DNA of 64,000 bases from Leptasterias polaris (GCA_037783415.1 JAZGTN010000026.1:2005001-2069000), one strand, 5' to 3'. Shown: positions 22,360 through 34,846, counted from the stretch's first letter. Notes: generated from the sequence alone by a model not told the origin. Numbers and translations are program-made.

Positions 22360-23166
22360 CTTCCTTTCCCTAAAACCCTATTGACTTAACCTGTGACTTT
22401 TCTGACTGTCATATGTCTCTCTTAGAATTATCAGAAGTAGACAAATCATATACCATATTAAAGCTTATGCCCTGAATTAAATTTTAGATGTAATTGGATT
22501 AAAATTCTTAATTAATTATTCACGTGACAGTCATGTGAATATTTAATTAGGCAATCTTGTTTGAATCATATCTCAAGAAGTATACGTCCAATTCTCAATT
22601 TTTTTTCAATTATGGACTCCTTTTAGGTAGTAGATGTGGATTACGGCATATTTTTTCACTGTGACGTCATCATGACATCATCTATTGGCGCGTGTTTTAT
22701 TTGTGTACAAAAGACATGGTGCTCATATTGTGCTGAGATTGCACAAGTTTTACTGTTCAAAAACACAATATTTTCTAAATAAGTTTCCTAAATTACCCAA
22801 ACTGTTTTGAAAAGTGAAAAACTTTTACTAAGAGTAATTTCAGACCATTAAAACTAATCAATGTACAATGTATTTCCAAGATAATTAACGAAGAAGTGAC
22901 AAATTGGACCCCATGGCTAGCTGGCAAATTGTGCCGTGATTGCGCAATCACGGCTAGGCGTCAAAGACTGCCGTGATATTGGAATCGAGAGAGGATATAC
23001 GTACGTTCTAATAGGGTTTTCGTTAAAAGGCATTGGATTGGGATAAGTTACATACCATCGTGTACCTTATCAAATTTATTAGTAAGAAAAACACATTTTT
23101 GTTACTGTGACGTCATCAGGTGTCAAATTACGGTAATTCAAAGCTTTAATTAGTTAATTTTTGCAG
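22360..23166 (+). repeat. Element head, copy 2
   Basis: Near-identical to 18635-19440, with small changes such as GGCGCG for GGCTCG and GATTACGGC for GATTGCGGC. It is followed by the second 130-bp array. Confidence 0.8.
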
Positions 23167-24013
23167 CACCATATCTCAAGAAGTACACAGCCGATTTTCA
23201 AACTTTTTTCAGTTATTGACTCATTGGGCATTGGAAATTAGCCTTGGGTAACCGTGACCCCATGTTGACCTTTACTTCCGGGTCAACCGGAAGTTTAGAC
23301 CATATTTAAAGAACTACACAACCGATTTTCAAACTTTTTTCAGTTATAGACTCCTTGGGCATGGGAGATTAGCCTTGGGAAACCGTGACCCCATGTTGAC
23401 CTTTACTTCCGGGTCAACCGGAAGTGGGACCATATCTCAAGAACTACACAACCGATTTTCAAACATTTTTCAGTTATAGACTCCTTGGGCATGGGAGATT
23501 AGCCTTGGGTAACCATGACCCCATGTTGACCTTTACTTCCGGGTGAACCGGAAGTGACACCATATTTCAAGAACTACACAATCAATTTTCAAACTTTTTT
23601 CAGTTATAGACTCCTTGGGCATGGGAGATTAGCCTTGGGTAAGCATGACCCCATGTTGACCTTTACTTCCAGGTCAACCGGAAGTGGGACCATATCTCAA
23701 GAACTACACAACCGACTTTCAAACTTTTTTCAGTTATAGACTCCTTGGGCATGGGAGATTAGCCTTGGGCAACCGTGACCTCATGTTGACCTTTACTTCC
23801 GGGTCAACCGGAAGTGACACCATATCTCAAGAACTACACAACTGATTTTCAAATTTGTACAGTTATAGACTCCTAATGGACATTGGAGTTTATCCTTGGG
23901 TAACCGTGACCCCATGTTGACCTTTTCTTCCGGGTCAACCGGAAGTGGGACCATATCTCAAGAACTACACAACCGATTTTCAATTTCTTTTCAATTAGAG
24001 ACTCCTTGGGCAT
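23167..24013 (+). repeat. 130-bp tandem repeat array, about 6-7 units
   Basis: Same unit as 19441-22236. The final unit changes to CAATTTCTTTTCAATTAGAG before CTCCTTGGGCATCGGAACAG, as in the other arrays, so the array ends are conserved while the number of inner units varies. Confidence 0.85.
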
Positions 24014-24051
24014 CGGAACAGCTCTGTGATTGTACACAATCACTATCTCTA

Positions 24052-24052
<1 letters not shown>

Positions 24053-24090
<38 letters not shown>
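24053..24090. repeat. (ATT)n microsatellite
   Basis: ATT tract between the CTAGT hairpin junction and the third head; its length varies between copies of the junction. Confidence 0.85.
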
Positions 24091-24091
<1 letters not shown>

Positions 24092-24898
24092 TTTCTTTCC
24101 CTAAAAACCCATTGACTTAACCTGTGACTTTTCTGACTGTCATATGTCTCTCTTAGAATTATCAGAAGTAGACAAATCATATACCATATTAAAGCTTATG
24201 CCCTGAATTAAATTTTAGATGTAATTGGATTAAAATTCTTAATTAATTATTCACGTGACAGTCATGTGAATATTTAATTAGGCAATCTTGTTTGAATCAT
24301 ATCTCAAGAAGTATACATCCAATTCTCAATTTTTTTTCAATTATGGACTCCTTTTATGTAGTAGATGTGGATTGCGGAATATTTTTCACTGTGACGTCAT
24401 CATGACATCATCTATTGGCGCGTTTTTTATCTGTGTACAAAAGACATGGTGCTCATATTGTGCTCAGATTGCACAAGTTTTACTGTTCAAAAACACAATA
24501 TTTTCTAAATAAGTTTCCTAAATTACCCAAACTGTTTTGAAAAGTGAAATACTTTCACTAAGAGTTATTCCAGACCATTAAAACTAATCAAGGTACAATG
24601 TATTTCCAAGATAATTAACGATGAAGTGACAAATTGGACCCCATGGCTAGCTGGCAAATTGTGCCGTGATTGCGCAATCACGGTTAGGCGTCAAAGACTG
24701 CCGTGATATTGGAATCGAGAGAGGATATACGTACGTTCTAATAGGGTTTTCGTTAAAAGGCATTGGATTGCGATAAGTTACATACCATCGTGTACCTTAT
24801 CAAATTTATTAGTAAGAAAAACACATTTTTGTTACTGTGACGTCATCAGGTGTCAAATTACGGTAATTAAAAGCTTTAATTAGTTAATTTTTGCAGCA
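24085..24898 (+). repeat. Element head, copy 3
   Basis: Third direct copy of the ~800-bp head, followed at once by the third 130-bp array. Confidence 0.8.
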
Positions 24899-25636
24899 CC
24901 ATATCTCAAGAAGTACACAGCCGATTTTTAAACTTTTTTCAGTTATTGACTCCTTGGGCATGGGAGATTAGCCTTGAGAAACCGTGACCCCATGTTGACC
25001 TTTACTTCCGGGTCAACCGGAAGTGAGACCATATTTAAAGAACTACACAACCGATTTTCAAACTTTTTTCAGTTATAGACTCCTTGGGCATGGGAGATTA
25101 GCCTTGGGTAACCGTGACCCCATGTTGACCTTTACTTCCGGGTCAACCAGAAGTGGGATCATATCTCAATAACTACACAACCGATTTTCAACCTTTGTTC
25201 AGTTATAGACTCCTAATGGGCATTGGAGAATAGCCTTGGGTATCCGTGACCCCATGTTGACCTTTACTTCCGGGTCAACCGGAAGTGGGACATATCTCAA
25301 GAACTACACAACCGATTTTCAATCATTTTTCAGTTATAGACTCCTTGGGCATTGGAGATTAGCCTTAGGAAACCGTGACCCCATGTTGACCTTTACTTCC
25401 GGGTCTGACCTTTACTTCCGGGTCAACCGGAAGTGACACCATATGTCAAGAATTACACAACTGATTTTCAAATTTGTACAGTTATAGACTCCTAATGGGC
25501 ATTGGAGAATAGCCTTGGGTAACCGTGAACTCATGTTGACCTTTTCTTCCGGATCAACCGGAAGTGGGACCATATCTCAAGAACTACACAACCGATTTTC
25601 AATTTCTTTTTAATTAGAGTCTCCTTGGGCATTGGA
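24899..25636 (+). repeat. 130-bp tandem repeat array, about 5-6 units
   Basis: Same unit. It contains one small internal duplication at about 25389-25426 (TGACCTTTACTTCCGGGT twice). It ends in the usual CAATTTCTTTTTAATTAGAG variant and the GGAACAGCT hairpin junction. Confidence 0.85.
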
Positions 25637-25675
25637 ACAGCTCTGTGATTGTACACAATCACTATCTCTAGTTAT

Positions 25676-26577
25676 CTTGGAAATACATTGTATCTTGATT
25701 AGTTTTAATGGTCTGGAATAACTCTTAGTGAAAGTATTTCACTTTTCAAAACAGTTTGGGTAATTTAGGAAACTTATTTAGAAAATATTGTGTTTTTGAC
25801 CAGTAAAACTTGTGCAATCTGAGCACAATCTGAGCACCATGCCTTTTGTACACAGATAAAAACGCGCCAATAGATGATGTCATGATGACGTCACAGTAAA
25901 AAAATATGCCGCAATCCACATCTACTACCTAAAAGGAGTCCATAATTGAAAAAATATTGAGAATTGGATGTATACTTCTTGAGATATGATTCAAACAAGA
26001 GTACCTAATTAAATATTCACACGGCTGTCACGTGAATATTTAATTAAGAATTTTAATCCAATTACATCTAAAATTTAAGTCAGGGCATAAGCTTTAATAT
26101 GGTATATTATTTGACTACAGTTTTGTATTGCTAAAATTTACATATGACAGTCAGAAAAGTCACAGGTTAAGTCAATAGGGTTTTAGGGAAAGGAAGAATA
26201 ATAATAATAAACTAGAGATAGTGATTGTGTACAATCACAGAGCTGTTCCGATGCCCAAGGAGTCTCTAATTGAAAAGAAATTGAAAATCGGTTGTGTAGT
26301 TCTTGAGATATGGTCCCACTTCCGGTTGACCCGGAAGAAAAGGTCAACATGGGGTCACGGTTACCCTAGGATATTCTCCAATGTCCATTAGGAGTCTATA
26401 ACTGTACAAATTTTAAAATCAGTTGTGTAGTTCTTGAGATATGGTGTCACTTCCGGTTGACCCGGAAGTAAAGGTCAACATGGAGTCACGGTTACCCAAG
26501 GTTATTCTCCAATGCCCAATGAGTCTATGACTGAAAAATGTTTGAAAATTGGTTGTGTAGTTCTTGAGATTCAACTT
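25676..26577 (-). repeat. Inverted copy of the head and 130-bp repeats
   Basis: At 25676 the sequence switches to the reverse complement of the head, starting inside it at TTATCTTGGAAATACATTG. It runs back through the head start, the ATT tract, the CTAGT hairpin junction and about two to three 130-bp units. So two copies meet tail-to-inside in inverted orientation. The 68-residue minus frame at 26419-26625 is a shadow of this repeat. Confidence 0.8.
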
Positions 26578-27117
26578 GCAGTTTGGAAACAAAAAACCCA
26601 AAGTGATTTTAGTTTTTAAATTCAAAATAAATAAAAAACGTTGGAAAAATCATTAGACGATTCCATTCAAATAAAGGGAACACTTCGTCTAGTAGGGATC
26701 AGGTTATTTGTCATGTTTATTTTTCAATATTTTAAGAATAGGCCTACATCTAGTAGGCCCTATTAGTTTATGTATAAATTAGAAATAGCATATACGTACA
26801 AAAATTACTCGATCGATTTTACAGAAAATACTGAAGTGATTATAACCTATTGGGAATAGACGCAACCAACAGGAGTTTCGTGGCCTCCTGATTGGTCATC
26901 TATCTGGCATAGTGTTGTTATGTAAATGTCAGTTGTGAATAAATGAATATCCCGTAGACACAAGAGGGTCAAGTCTGAGATTGCGAGTTAGGGCGCGTGA
27001 TAGCCAATCTGCAGGGGGAATTTTGTGTGGCTGATGCAGAGAAATAACCGCGATCTCAGACTTGAAATCAAGTCTAATGCCCAAGGAGTCTATAACTGAA
27101 AAAAGTTTGACCGGTTG
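26578..27117. other. Stretch without a recognised gene
   Basis: Unique-looking AT-rich sequence interrupting repeats. The pair AAGTCTGAGATTGCG (about 26968) and CGCGATCTCAGACTT (about 27050) is an inverted repeat, which may mark a small inserted element. No gene seen. Confidence 0.3.
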
Positions 27118-27402
27118 TATAGACCTTTCTTTTTGTTGGACGGCCGAGGGTTAGCAAAACATTCAATTGTGTTAAAAAATGTTGTGACAAAATTCAACAT
27201 TTTCTGTAAAGATTCATGAACGGAAATACCTTCCATGATTGGTTGATTTGTTTCCAACAAATTCAACACTTTTTTGAATATTTCTGTAACACTGCTACAA
27301 ACTGTGGCAATCTGTTTTTGATTTGTAGTTATGGCTTTCCATACTTTCCCAACCTGGGTTGGCAAAAACTCGGGCTGTGACGTTGCAAAAGAAAGGTCTA
27401 TA
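27118..27402. mobile_element. 285-bp MITE-like insertion in module Y
   Basis: Ends are TATAGACCTTTCTTTT and AAAAGAAAGGTCTATA, perfect inverted repeats. Uninterrupted copies of module Y read ..GTCGTATACTTTTT at this point (7055-7070), so the insertion split a GTATAC site and leaves TA or TATA on each side. A minus-strand frame stays open through the whole insert (within 27090-27425, 111 codons), but the outer residues come from the host repeat and no protein family is recognised. Confidence 0.65.
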
Positions 27403-27574
27403 CTTTTCGAGATAAGTGGTTTCAAGATTGGCTAATTAAATATTCACCTCGCTGTAAATGGGCTAATTAATTAAGAATAAAAAAAAAATTACATTGAGGG
27501 TTAAGTTCATGTACTAAGCTTCAATTTGATATGGGATCTAACTCTTTCATATTTTTACGCTTTAGGATATTAGG

Positions 27575-28620
27575 TCACATGCACGGTTGTGCAAACAGGT
27601 TTTTTTCTTGAAATTTTGTTTATGAAACTTCTGTTACACGGGTCACCAACTGTTTCAGAAACGGTATGTTGACAAAAAATAACCGTGAATGCTCAGGCTT
27701 ATACGTAAGCCTGTGACGGTTACACGGTTAAGTGACAGATCTTACGGTTAAACGTTTACATTTATTTGTACGGTTTGGATAAACGTTGAAAAATTCACTT
27801 AAAAAGTTGCGCGTAATGCTGACCATAATAACTGTGATCACGATTTTCACAGCACAATATCCCATAAAACACACACACATATCATTCCCAATTTACAGAC
27901 TCGTAGTTTTTGTTATTTCAATACAACTGTGCGTGCAGCAATATTTGTGAGAAACATTGAACGCTAGGGGGCGTTCCACAACAATTCGTGAATGCGCAGG
28001 CTTATACGTAAGCTTGTGACGGTTACACGGTTAAGTGACAGATCTTACGGTTAAACGTTCACATTTGTACCGTTCGGATAAACGTTGAAAAATTCACTTG
28101 AAAAGTGCTGCGAAATGCTGACCATAATAATTGCCACACACACCTATATCGTTTCCAATTTACAGGCTTAATTCTTTGTTATTTCATTACTTTGCGTGCG
28201 GCATTAGTTGAAAGAAACATTGAACGCTAGAGGGCATTCCACAACAAATCGATTGCACGGTTACCTGGTTAACCAAACGATAATCCTGTTAAACGTTTAA
28301 ATGTTTACGTTTATATTTAAATGCCGAGGCTTTGTAAGCCTGCCTGTGACAGTCACATGGTTAACCATCCGATTAACCGGTTGAACATCTACACTATTAC
28401 GGTTCGGATAAATGTTGAAAAATCATCCTCAAGAAGTGTCGCGAAATTTTGACCATAATAAATGTGAACGGTTACACATGTAACTGACCATTTCAGAAAT
28501 GATTACGAGTTTACTAAAAAATAACTGTAAATGCATGTAAACAAAATGATGTTGTATTTAAATCGTAATCGTAACAATTTTTCTACCCTGAAATGCCAAT
28601 CGAGTATTGTTTAGGCTAAA
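27575..28620. repeat. Interspersed repeat module X, copy 3
   Basis: Longest copy of X outside the first kilobase, with two or more sub-copies of the GGCTTATACGTAAGC, CGGTTACACGGTTAA and CACTTGAAAAGTGCTGCGAA blocks. It is followed by module Y. Confidence 0.6.
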
Positions 28621-28639
28621 ACAGTAAATTCATATGGGA

Positions 28640-29745
28640 TACGATTGTATTGTAATTTTGTCTCTTCACACCCCCAAATCCAACACTAACCGTTTAGCCA
28701 TGGAAAAACTAATTTCTCTTTACCACACCTTTCCTCATAATCTGCTCTTTTTATTGTTTATTGCAAGCGCCATCAAGTTTTGTAACTGATACATCGCGGT
28801 TTCCTGAAGTAATGCCTTTGCACAAGAAATTTTAAACATATCGTTTTCCGGCGAACGGGACCCAAGCGCAGACAAGTTTGCCATCCCGAAACGAAACAGC
28901 GGCAAGAACACGGCGCTCATATTCTTTACGTCCACGCTGAAATCTGAATAACTATCTGATTACACGACGCTGCGCTGATGATAGCAAGACGAATTCTTTT
29001 CGATTCTTGTGAATGAACGTAGACTTGTGTCAGTCGCCGACAGGAATGATGACTCTATGTATATTCTACAAAAACGGCAACAACACGGGTCATAAATGGG
29101 TTCAGGACTTTATCTTGTTTAAGAAATTCCAGAAAAAGCACCGTTAAACTCGTATAGATTGAGGGCGCTATACGAGTTTAACGGTGCATTTTTTACTTTA
29201 AAAATAAAGGTGAAAAATTTAATTATTGTTGTTAATAAACACATATCAAATGCTAGTGAGAGTACCCATGGCGTTCAATTTCAATTGCCTGAGAATTCTT
29301 TTATTTTTTTCTACTGACAATGTTTTAATAAGTTTTGATGCTTTTAAACTGATTGTCAATAAAATCTTTCTTGTTTTAAGAAAATGTGTGTAATCTTGGA
29401 CGTTAAATTTGAGCTTAATTGAAAAAATATGTTTCTAGAAGTCGGATTTGTTTTTACTATCTTCATTTGTTTTGTACATGGGCGAAAACGCGCAATAAAT
29501 GACGTCATTGGCTAATTAATTAAGAATTTTAACATTTATTATATTTAGAGTTAAGTTCATGTACTAAGCTTCAATTTGATATAATAATCTCACTCTTTCG
29601 TATTACGCCCTAGGATATTAGGTTTAAAGAAAAAACGTGTGCAAATGCTAAGGGATTTAGGTGGAAACAAGTATAAGAAAAACTAGCATTAGGTGTTTGT
29701 GAACAAACACAAAGCTGTTCCGTGTATTATTGTTTTGCTTCGATT
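28640..29745 (-). repeat. Interspersed repeat module Y, copy 3
   Basis: Aligns with 2725-3770, including the terminal CTAGCATTAGGTGTTTGTG-AACAAACAC hairpin and AAAGCTGTTCCG near 29690-29725. It contains an extra inverted repeat at 29138-29187. The 66-residue minus frame at 28735-28935 is not supported by the other copies. Confidence 0.6.
29138..29187. repeat. 19-bp perfect inverted repeat
   Basis: GCACCGTTAAACTCGTATA (29138-29156) and its exact reverse complement (29169-29187), separated by 12 nt. The copy at 3066-3100 has only the left arm, followed by GCGCCCTCAATC, the reverse complement of the loop here. So the loop and right arm look like an inverted duplication. Confidence 0.8.
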
Positions 29746-29889
29746 AAGTGCTTCAAAGCTTTAAAGTTGGTCTGATTTTAAGATAATAGACTCTTGACCT
29801 TTCACAGGCCCTTTTTCACTTAAGTGTGCCTAAAAACCTAAACTTGGTCTTCATTATGATACTGAATCGAAAGGAGCCTTTAAACCAGA

Positions 29890-30447
29890 AATAAAGGTCA
29901 ACATGGGGTCACGGTATTCCAGGCTAATCTCCAATGCCAAGGATTATATAACTGAAATAAGTTTTAAAATCGGTTATATAGTTCTTGAGATATGGTCCAC
30001 TTCCGGTTGACCCAGAAGTAAAGGTCAACATGGGGTCACGGTTACCTAAGGCTAATCTCCAATGCAGAAGGAGTCTACAAATGAAAAGTTTGAAAATCGG
30101 CTGTGTAACTCTAGATATGGTCCCACTTCCGGTTGACCTGGAAGTAAAGATCAACATAGGGTCACGGTAACCCAAGTACAATCCAAAATGCCCAAGGAGT
30201 CCATAACTGAATAAAGTTTGAAAATCGGCTGTGTAGTTCTTGAGATATGGTCCCACATCCGGTTGACCCGGAAGTAAAGGTAACATAGGGTCACGGTAAC
30301 CCAAGTTAAATCCAAAATTCCAAAATGCCCAAGGGGTCCAAAACTGAAAAAAGTTTGAAAATCGGCTGTGTAGTTCTTGAGATATGGTCCCACTTCCGGT
30401 TGACCCGGAAGTAAACGTCAACTCGGGGTCACGGTTAACCAAGGTTA
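29890..30447 (-). repeat. Diverged 130-bp repeats, inverted, about four units
   Basis: Reverse-complement copies of the 130-bp unit: ACTTCCGGTTGACCCGGAAG, CAACATGGGGTCACGG, CCCAAGGAGTC, GTAGTTCTTGAGATATGG. They are more diverged than at 19-26 kb and have no head attached. The 172- and 80-codon frames here are repeat artefacts. Confidence 0.8.
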
Positions 30448-30449
30448 TT

Positions 30450-31110
30450 TAAAAAGTTCGCTTACTCTAAATTAATTCGCTTACTCTGAATTAATTCGCT
30501 TATTCTGAATCACTTCGCTCATTCGTAACCTCTGCGCTTGTTGATGTAAATTGTGAAACACCTAACACTACATCATTCAATGATTCACCACAAGACGCAC
30601 GATCGAATGATAGTGTTCATTCATAAAATGTGAATGAATCGGGACGCTTGTTCAGAATCACTTCGCTGATTTGGAATCAATTTGCTTATTCAGAATCAAT
30701 TCGCTTATTCAGAATCAATACGCTCATTCGGACTAATTCACTTATTCAAAATTTATTTGCATATTCTGAATTTGCTGATTCGTAACCATTTCGCTTATTC
30801 GTAACGATTTCGCTCATTCGTAACCATTTTTGATGTAGATTGTAAAGTTAAATACACTTAACACTACGCGTACATCATTCAATGATTCACCACAATACAT
30901 AGTACCATTTCGATGTTAATTTATAAAATGTGAAAGAATCAATTCGCTTATTCAGAATTACTTCGCTGATTTCGAATCAGTTTGCTTAATTACTCTGAAT
31001 TAATTCGCTTATTCGGAATTAATTCGCTTATTGTGAATCATTTTGCTGATTCGTAACCATTTCGCTTATTCGTTACGGTTTCGCTCATTCGTATTACGCT
31101 TATTTTTTTT
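30450..31110. repeat. ATTCGCTT-rich satellite with embedded TACATCATTCAATGA block
   Basis: Loose tandem repeats of 15-18 bp built on AATTAATTCGCTTATTC and TCGTAACCATTTCGCTTATT. They are broken by a longer conserved block with TTGATGTAGATTGTAAAG, ACTACATCATTCAATGATTC and ATTTCGATGTTCATT. The same mix recurs at 32905-33000 and 43700-44640. Confidence 0.75.
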
Positions 31111-31249
31111 TTGGTTTTTTTATTTTATTTTTTTAAGTGCAAGCACTTTTTTCTTATTTCATACAAATATGCACTCACAACCAACCACGAACACACAAAA
31201 CAAAAATAGAGGACAAAACATAGAAACCTTATCAAGAAACAATTAATAA

Positions 31250-32904
31250 TTAATTAAACCGTAAACCTCCACTTTGTGATGAACTTTGCATTGTGTTTGA
31301 GCCAGTCGCAATCTTTCTTTCTAATTCATAGTTAAATTTTACTAAATTAACAAAAGAATGAAAATTTGGCCTTTGTTGATTAAACCTACTTCTAAATATC
31401 ATCTTCTTTGTCAATAAAATGCAAAGGTTAAATAAAAGGTCTGGCTGGTCAGTGTTTTGACCAAACAGAATGGATTTAAAACTTAAAGTTATTTCCTCGT
31501 GCGACAAACCTTTCCACCAATTCTAAAACTGTTTCCAAATAGGCTGCGTATATTTACAATCAAAAAATAAATGTTTCATTGTCTCTGGAAACTTAGAGCA
31601 AAAGGAGCAAGCATCGCTATTAATGATTTTCATCTTAGATAATCTAACATTAGTCATTAAACAATCCATATTAATTTTATATTGAAAAATTCTCGTACTA
31701 ACTTCCATACTACACCGATAGGGCAGGTAATAGATGTTTTTCCATTAATCCTTCAAAATACCGAGCTCCTGATTAAATTTGGTCTGAGCAGTTGGATGAA
31801 TGAATATCCTAGAAGTAAACATTTTACAGATCTCTTTTGTTGAAGGATTTGCTCTTAAGTTACCTGCAAGGTTTGTTCCATTAACAAGCCCAGAAAGACC
31901 ATGGGCGTTGCATATTTCCCTTTAAAAGCCCGCTCTCAGAGTTTGTTGCCATACCCGAGGGACAGCTGAAATAAGCCCTCTCCATTTCAAAAAAAGATTT
32001 GTTGACAGCCCTTTGTCTACCCAATTATCAAATGGAACAATCCTTCCATCTTCAAGGAAAAGATCGCTGACCAGCATAATACCTTTAGAGTAAAAACCTT
32101 CATAAAAACAGGGTTTGTTATTAATGCGAACTCGCTGGTTATGCCAGACGCACTGTGAGTAAACCCCAACGTTATCATGTTGCATTAAATCAAAATAAGA
32201 ATTAAACACATCCTTGTAAAACCTAGGAATATTCTTCCATTCTTTCACTTGGGCACAATTTACATTGCAATGAAACAAAAGATCTCCCCCGTAAGGAGTA
32301 ATGAAAAAACTCAACATGGACTTCCAAGCTGCTTGATTAATGTTGTTATATCTCTGAGTCCATTTTACACGTAAAGCTTTGAACATAGACTTAACATCTA
32401 CCATTTTTAAACCGCCTTCTTCAATATCTCCTACAATTGTAGATCTCTTAACCATACCTTTGCCCCCATTCCACAGAAAATCATACACAATGGATTCAAT
32501 CTGCTTAACTACCTGACATGGCACGTGGATACAAGATGCCAAGTATACAAATTGTGACAATGCAAAGGTTTTGATCAAAAGGATCTTACCAGAAAGGGTT
32601 AAACACCTTCCTCTCCAGACATTAAGAATAGTTTTAAGGTGCTTAAGTCTATGTTCAAAGTTTACTTTCTCTGCAGCTATGACATCGTATGAGAAATACA
32701 CGCCCAGTGCTTTAACTGGAATTTGGCCATTCAACATTAAAAGGCTTTAAATTACAGTGGCGATCAGAACATAGCCACAAAGCTTGAGACTTGTTTACAT
32801 TGAGTTTAAGGCCGGAAACCTTTGTGAACGAATCGATAAGCTTGAACAGATTTTTAGCAGATTGTTCATCTGCCAAAACACAACTAGTATCATCAGCATA
32901 ACTG
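31250..32904 (-). pseudogene. 5'-truncated LINE ORF2 remnant (Tx1/L1-like)
   Basis: Minus-strand remains of a non-LTR retrotransposon, cut at its 5' side inside the reverse transcriptase. The catalytic YADD lies at 32889-32900, followed by SGLKLNVNKSQ. A frameshift near 32740 leads into an open stretch at 31922-32737 (271 codons) with WRGRCLTLSGKILLIKTFAL and IESIVYDFLWNGG, typical of the thumb region of L1/Tx1-type ORF2. Downstream pieces in other frames hold a C-terminal zinc motif, CSFCSKFPETMKHLFFDC (31523-31708), and the tail (31250-31507). Several frameshifts show it is dead. The 5' break abuts the ATTCGCTT satellite. Confidence 0.8.
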
Positions 32905-33000
32905 TATTACGCTTGTTGATGTAGATTGTAAAGTTAAATACACCTTTTAACTACATCATTCAATGATTCACCACAAGACATATATAGGCCATGGGGCATA
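32905..33000. repeat. Fragment of the ATTCGCTT/TACATCATTCAATG repeat, left flank of the TA element
   Basis: Short copy of the block seen at 30840-30900 and 43860-43960, ending ATAGGCCATGGGGCATA. The 5.46-kb element is inserted at this terminal TA. The continuation of the host repeat lies at 38459. Confidence 0.7.
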
Positions 33001-33019
33001 CCCAACTAACAAATGGACG

Positions 33020-33690
33020 TTTTCTGAACGTTCTAAAAACGTTCCAGGTTGGTTTTTTGGACGTTTTGTGAAAACGTTTTATGGACGTCAAAATGTGGTA
33101 GGTTTTAGACGTTTTAAAAACGTTTTACTGGACGTTTTAAAAACGTTTTTTAAACGTTAAAAGAACCCCTAAAAACCTTTAAAAACCTTTCGGAAGCTCG
33201 AGACGTCCAAAAACCTTTTGAAAACGTTCTAAATATATTGTGGATGTTGTTAGAACGTGCAGAAAACCTTTAAAAAACGTTTGGAACGTTCTTAACACGT
33301 TTTTAAAACGTCCAAATGTTCTACAAACGTTTTAAGAACGTTTAAAAACCTTTTAAAACACGTCTATAAAACGTTTTCCAAAAGTTAATATCCTCTTTGA
33401 GACGTTTAAAGAACGTTTGGAAAACCTCATAAAATATGTGTTGGACGTTCAAAAAACGTTTTAAGAACGTACAGGGACCTTTTAAAACACGTGCAGGACG
33501 TTCAGAAAACGTTTTGTTTTAATGTAAAAATGTTCTATTAACGTTCAGAAAACCTTTCTAAAATGTGTTAATATGTTCTACAAACGTTTAGAGAACGTTC
33601 AGAACACCTTTATAGAATGTCTGAAAATGTCTCAGGCGTTGAAAGAATGCCCAACAAACATTAAGAACGTCCAACAAAAGCGTTAAGAAT
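33020..33690. repeat. Left subterminal AACGTT array
   Basis: Irregular reiteration of AACGTT/ACGTTTT palindromes about every 10-25 bp, such as GGACGTTTTAAAAACG and GAACGTTCAGAAAACC. It mirrors the right end of the same element. The reading frames across it are not genes. Confidence 0.8.
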
Positions 33691-34846
33691 GTTGAACTAA
33701 TACAAATTGTATATTGTTTAAACACTGGGTCACACTTGATCGATTTCAGGATTTTATTATCAAACATAAATAAATGTCCAAAGACTTGGTAATAATAGTA
33801 CATGTATTTCACGGTCACTTATAAAAAGATAAAATATTCTCGGTAGGTTTCCATGGTGATAAAGAATTGACAACTGAAAGTTTCCAATAATACCATGCGG
33901 TATTCCAAAATCCAATAGACGTCTATTTCTGGCTGGTGATTGACAAGTGATATCATGGTTGAAAAATTGGCGTAAAATAGACTGAAAGATGAAAAGTGAA
34001 CAGAAATTTGGTTGGGATGGTTCATTTGAAACCACAGAAACAATAGTTATTTACAACAAAAAATGTTCAAGATGATATGTCATAGCAAGTGGCAAGTATG
34101 AATACTCAATTTTACCAATCTATTAATAAAAAAAGGCAAGTCTTTGAATACATCTAGTGTAAAAAATTGGCAGCACACACATTGCATTTTTTGTTACAGC
34201 ATACTCAACAAAAGTCACTCAAGTGATTTATATAACCCGTAATTTTATCTTTGATTCCTGAAAAGATGTTGTTAATTCGTACTAAAAACATGAACCAACT
34301 AAATGACAAAGAAAACTTTGCATAATTGGTGTGATTGACCTCTGTTAAAACCTGAACGAGAACTGTATAGTATGTGTCAAATTACCAATTACCATATTGT
34401 CCTTTTGCTCCACCACAGATTTTATAGCCATGTCCAGATTTGTGCTATAAACGAGTTTTATCAGAAGCCAGCATTAGAAATTTCATCTTCCATGAAATAC
34501 AAAATCCATCATATAACATAGTAACAATCAACACATAGTTATTTACATTAATGAGGTACAAGTTGAAGATATGTCATAAAACTGGCAAGTATGAAAACTC
34601 AAATTTACCAGGCTATACATAGAAAAGGCAAGACTATAAATATATCTAGTGTAAACAATTTGGCAGCACACACATTATTTTCCCTGAGTTTAAATGTGGT
34701 GTTGTCTGGCGAACTAAGACTTCTTCGCATGGGTGTCTTCAAAATGAGTGAAGGGCCTGAAAACCCAACTATAAATGAGTTTTATCAGAAGCCAGTATGT
34801 AACTACAAAGTGAATCGAGAACAGATGTCATCAGCGTTTATCATTT

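Noticed and set aside
19568..25436. Many ~61-codon plus-strand frames with HGRLALG and MLTFTSGSTGS
   Set aside because: Each is the same frame of the 130-bp satellite at a 130-bp offset; the unit is not a multiple of three and ends in stops.
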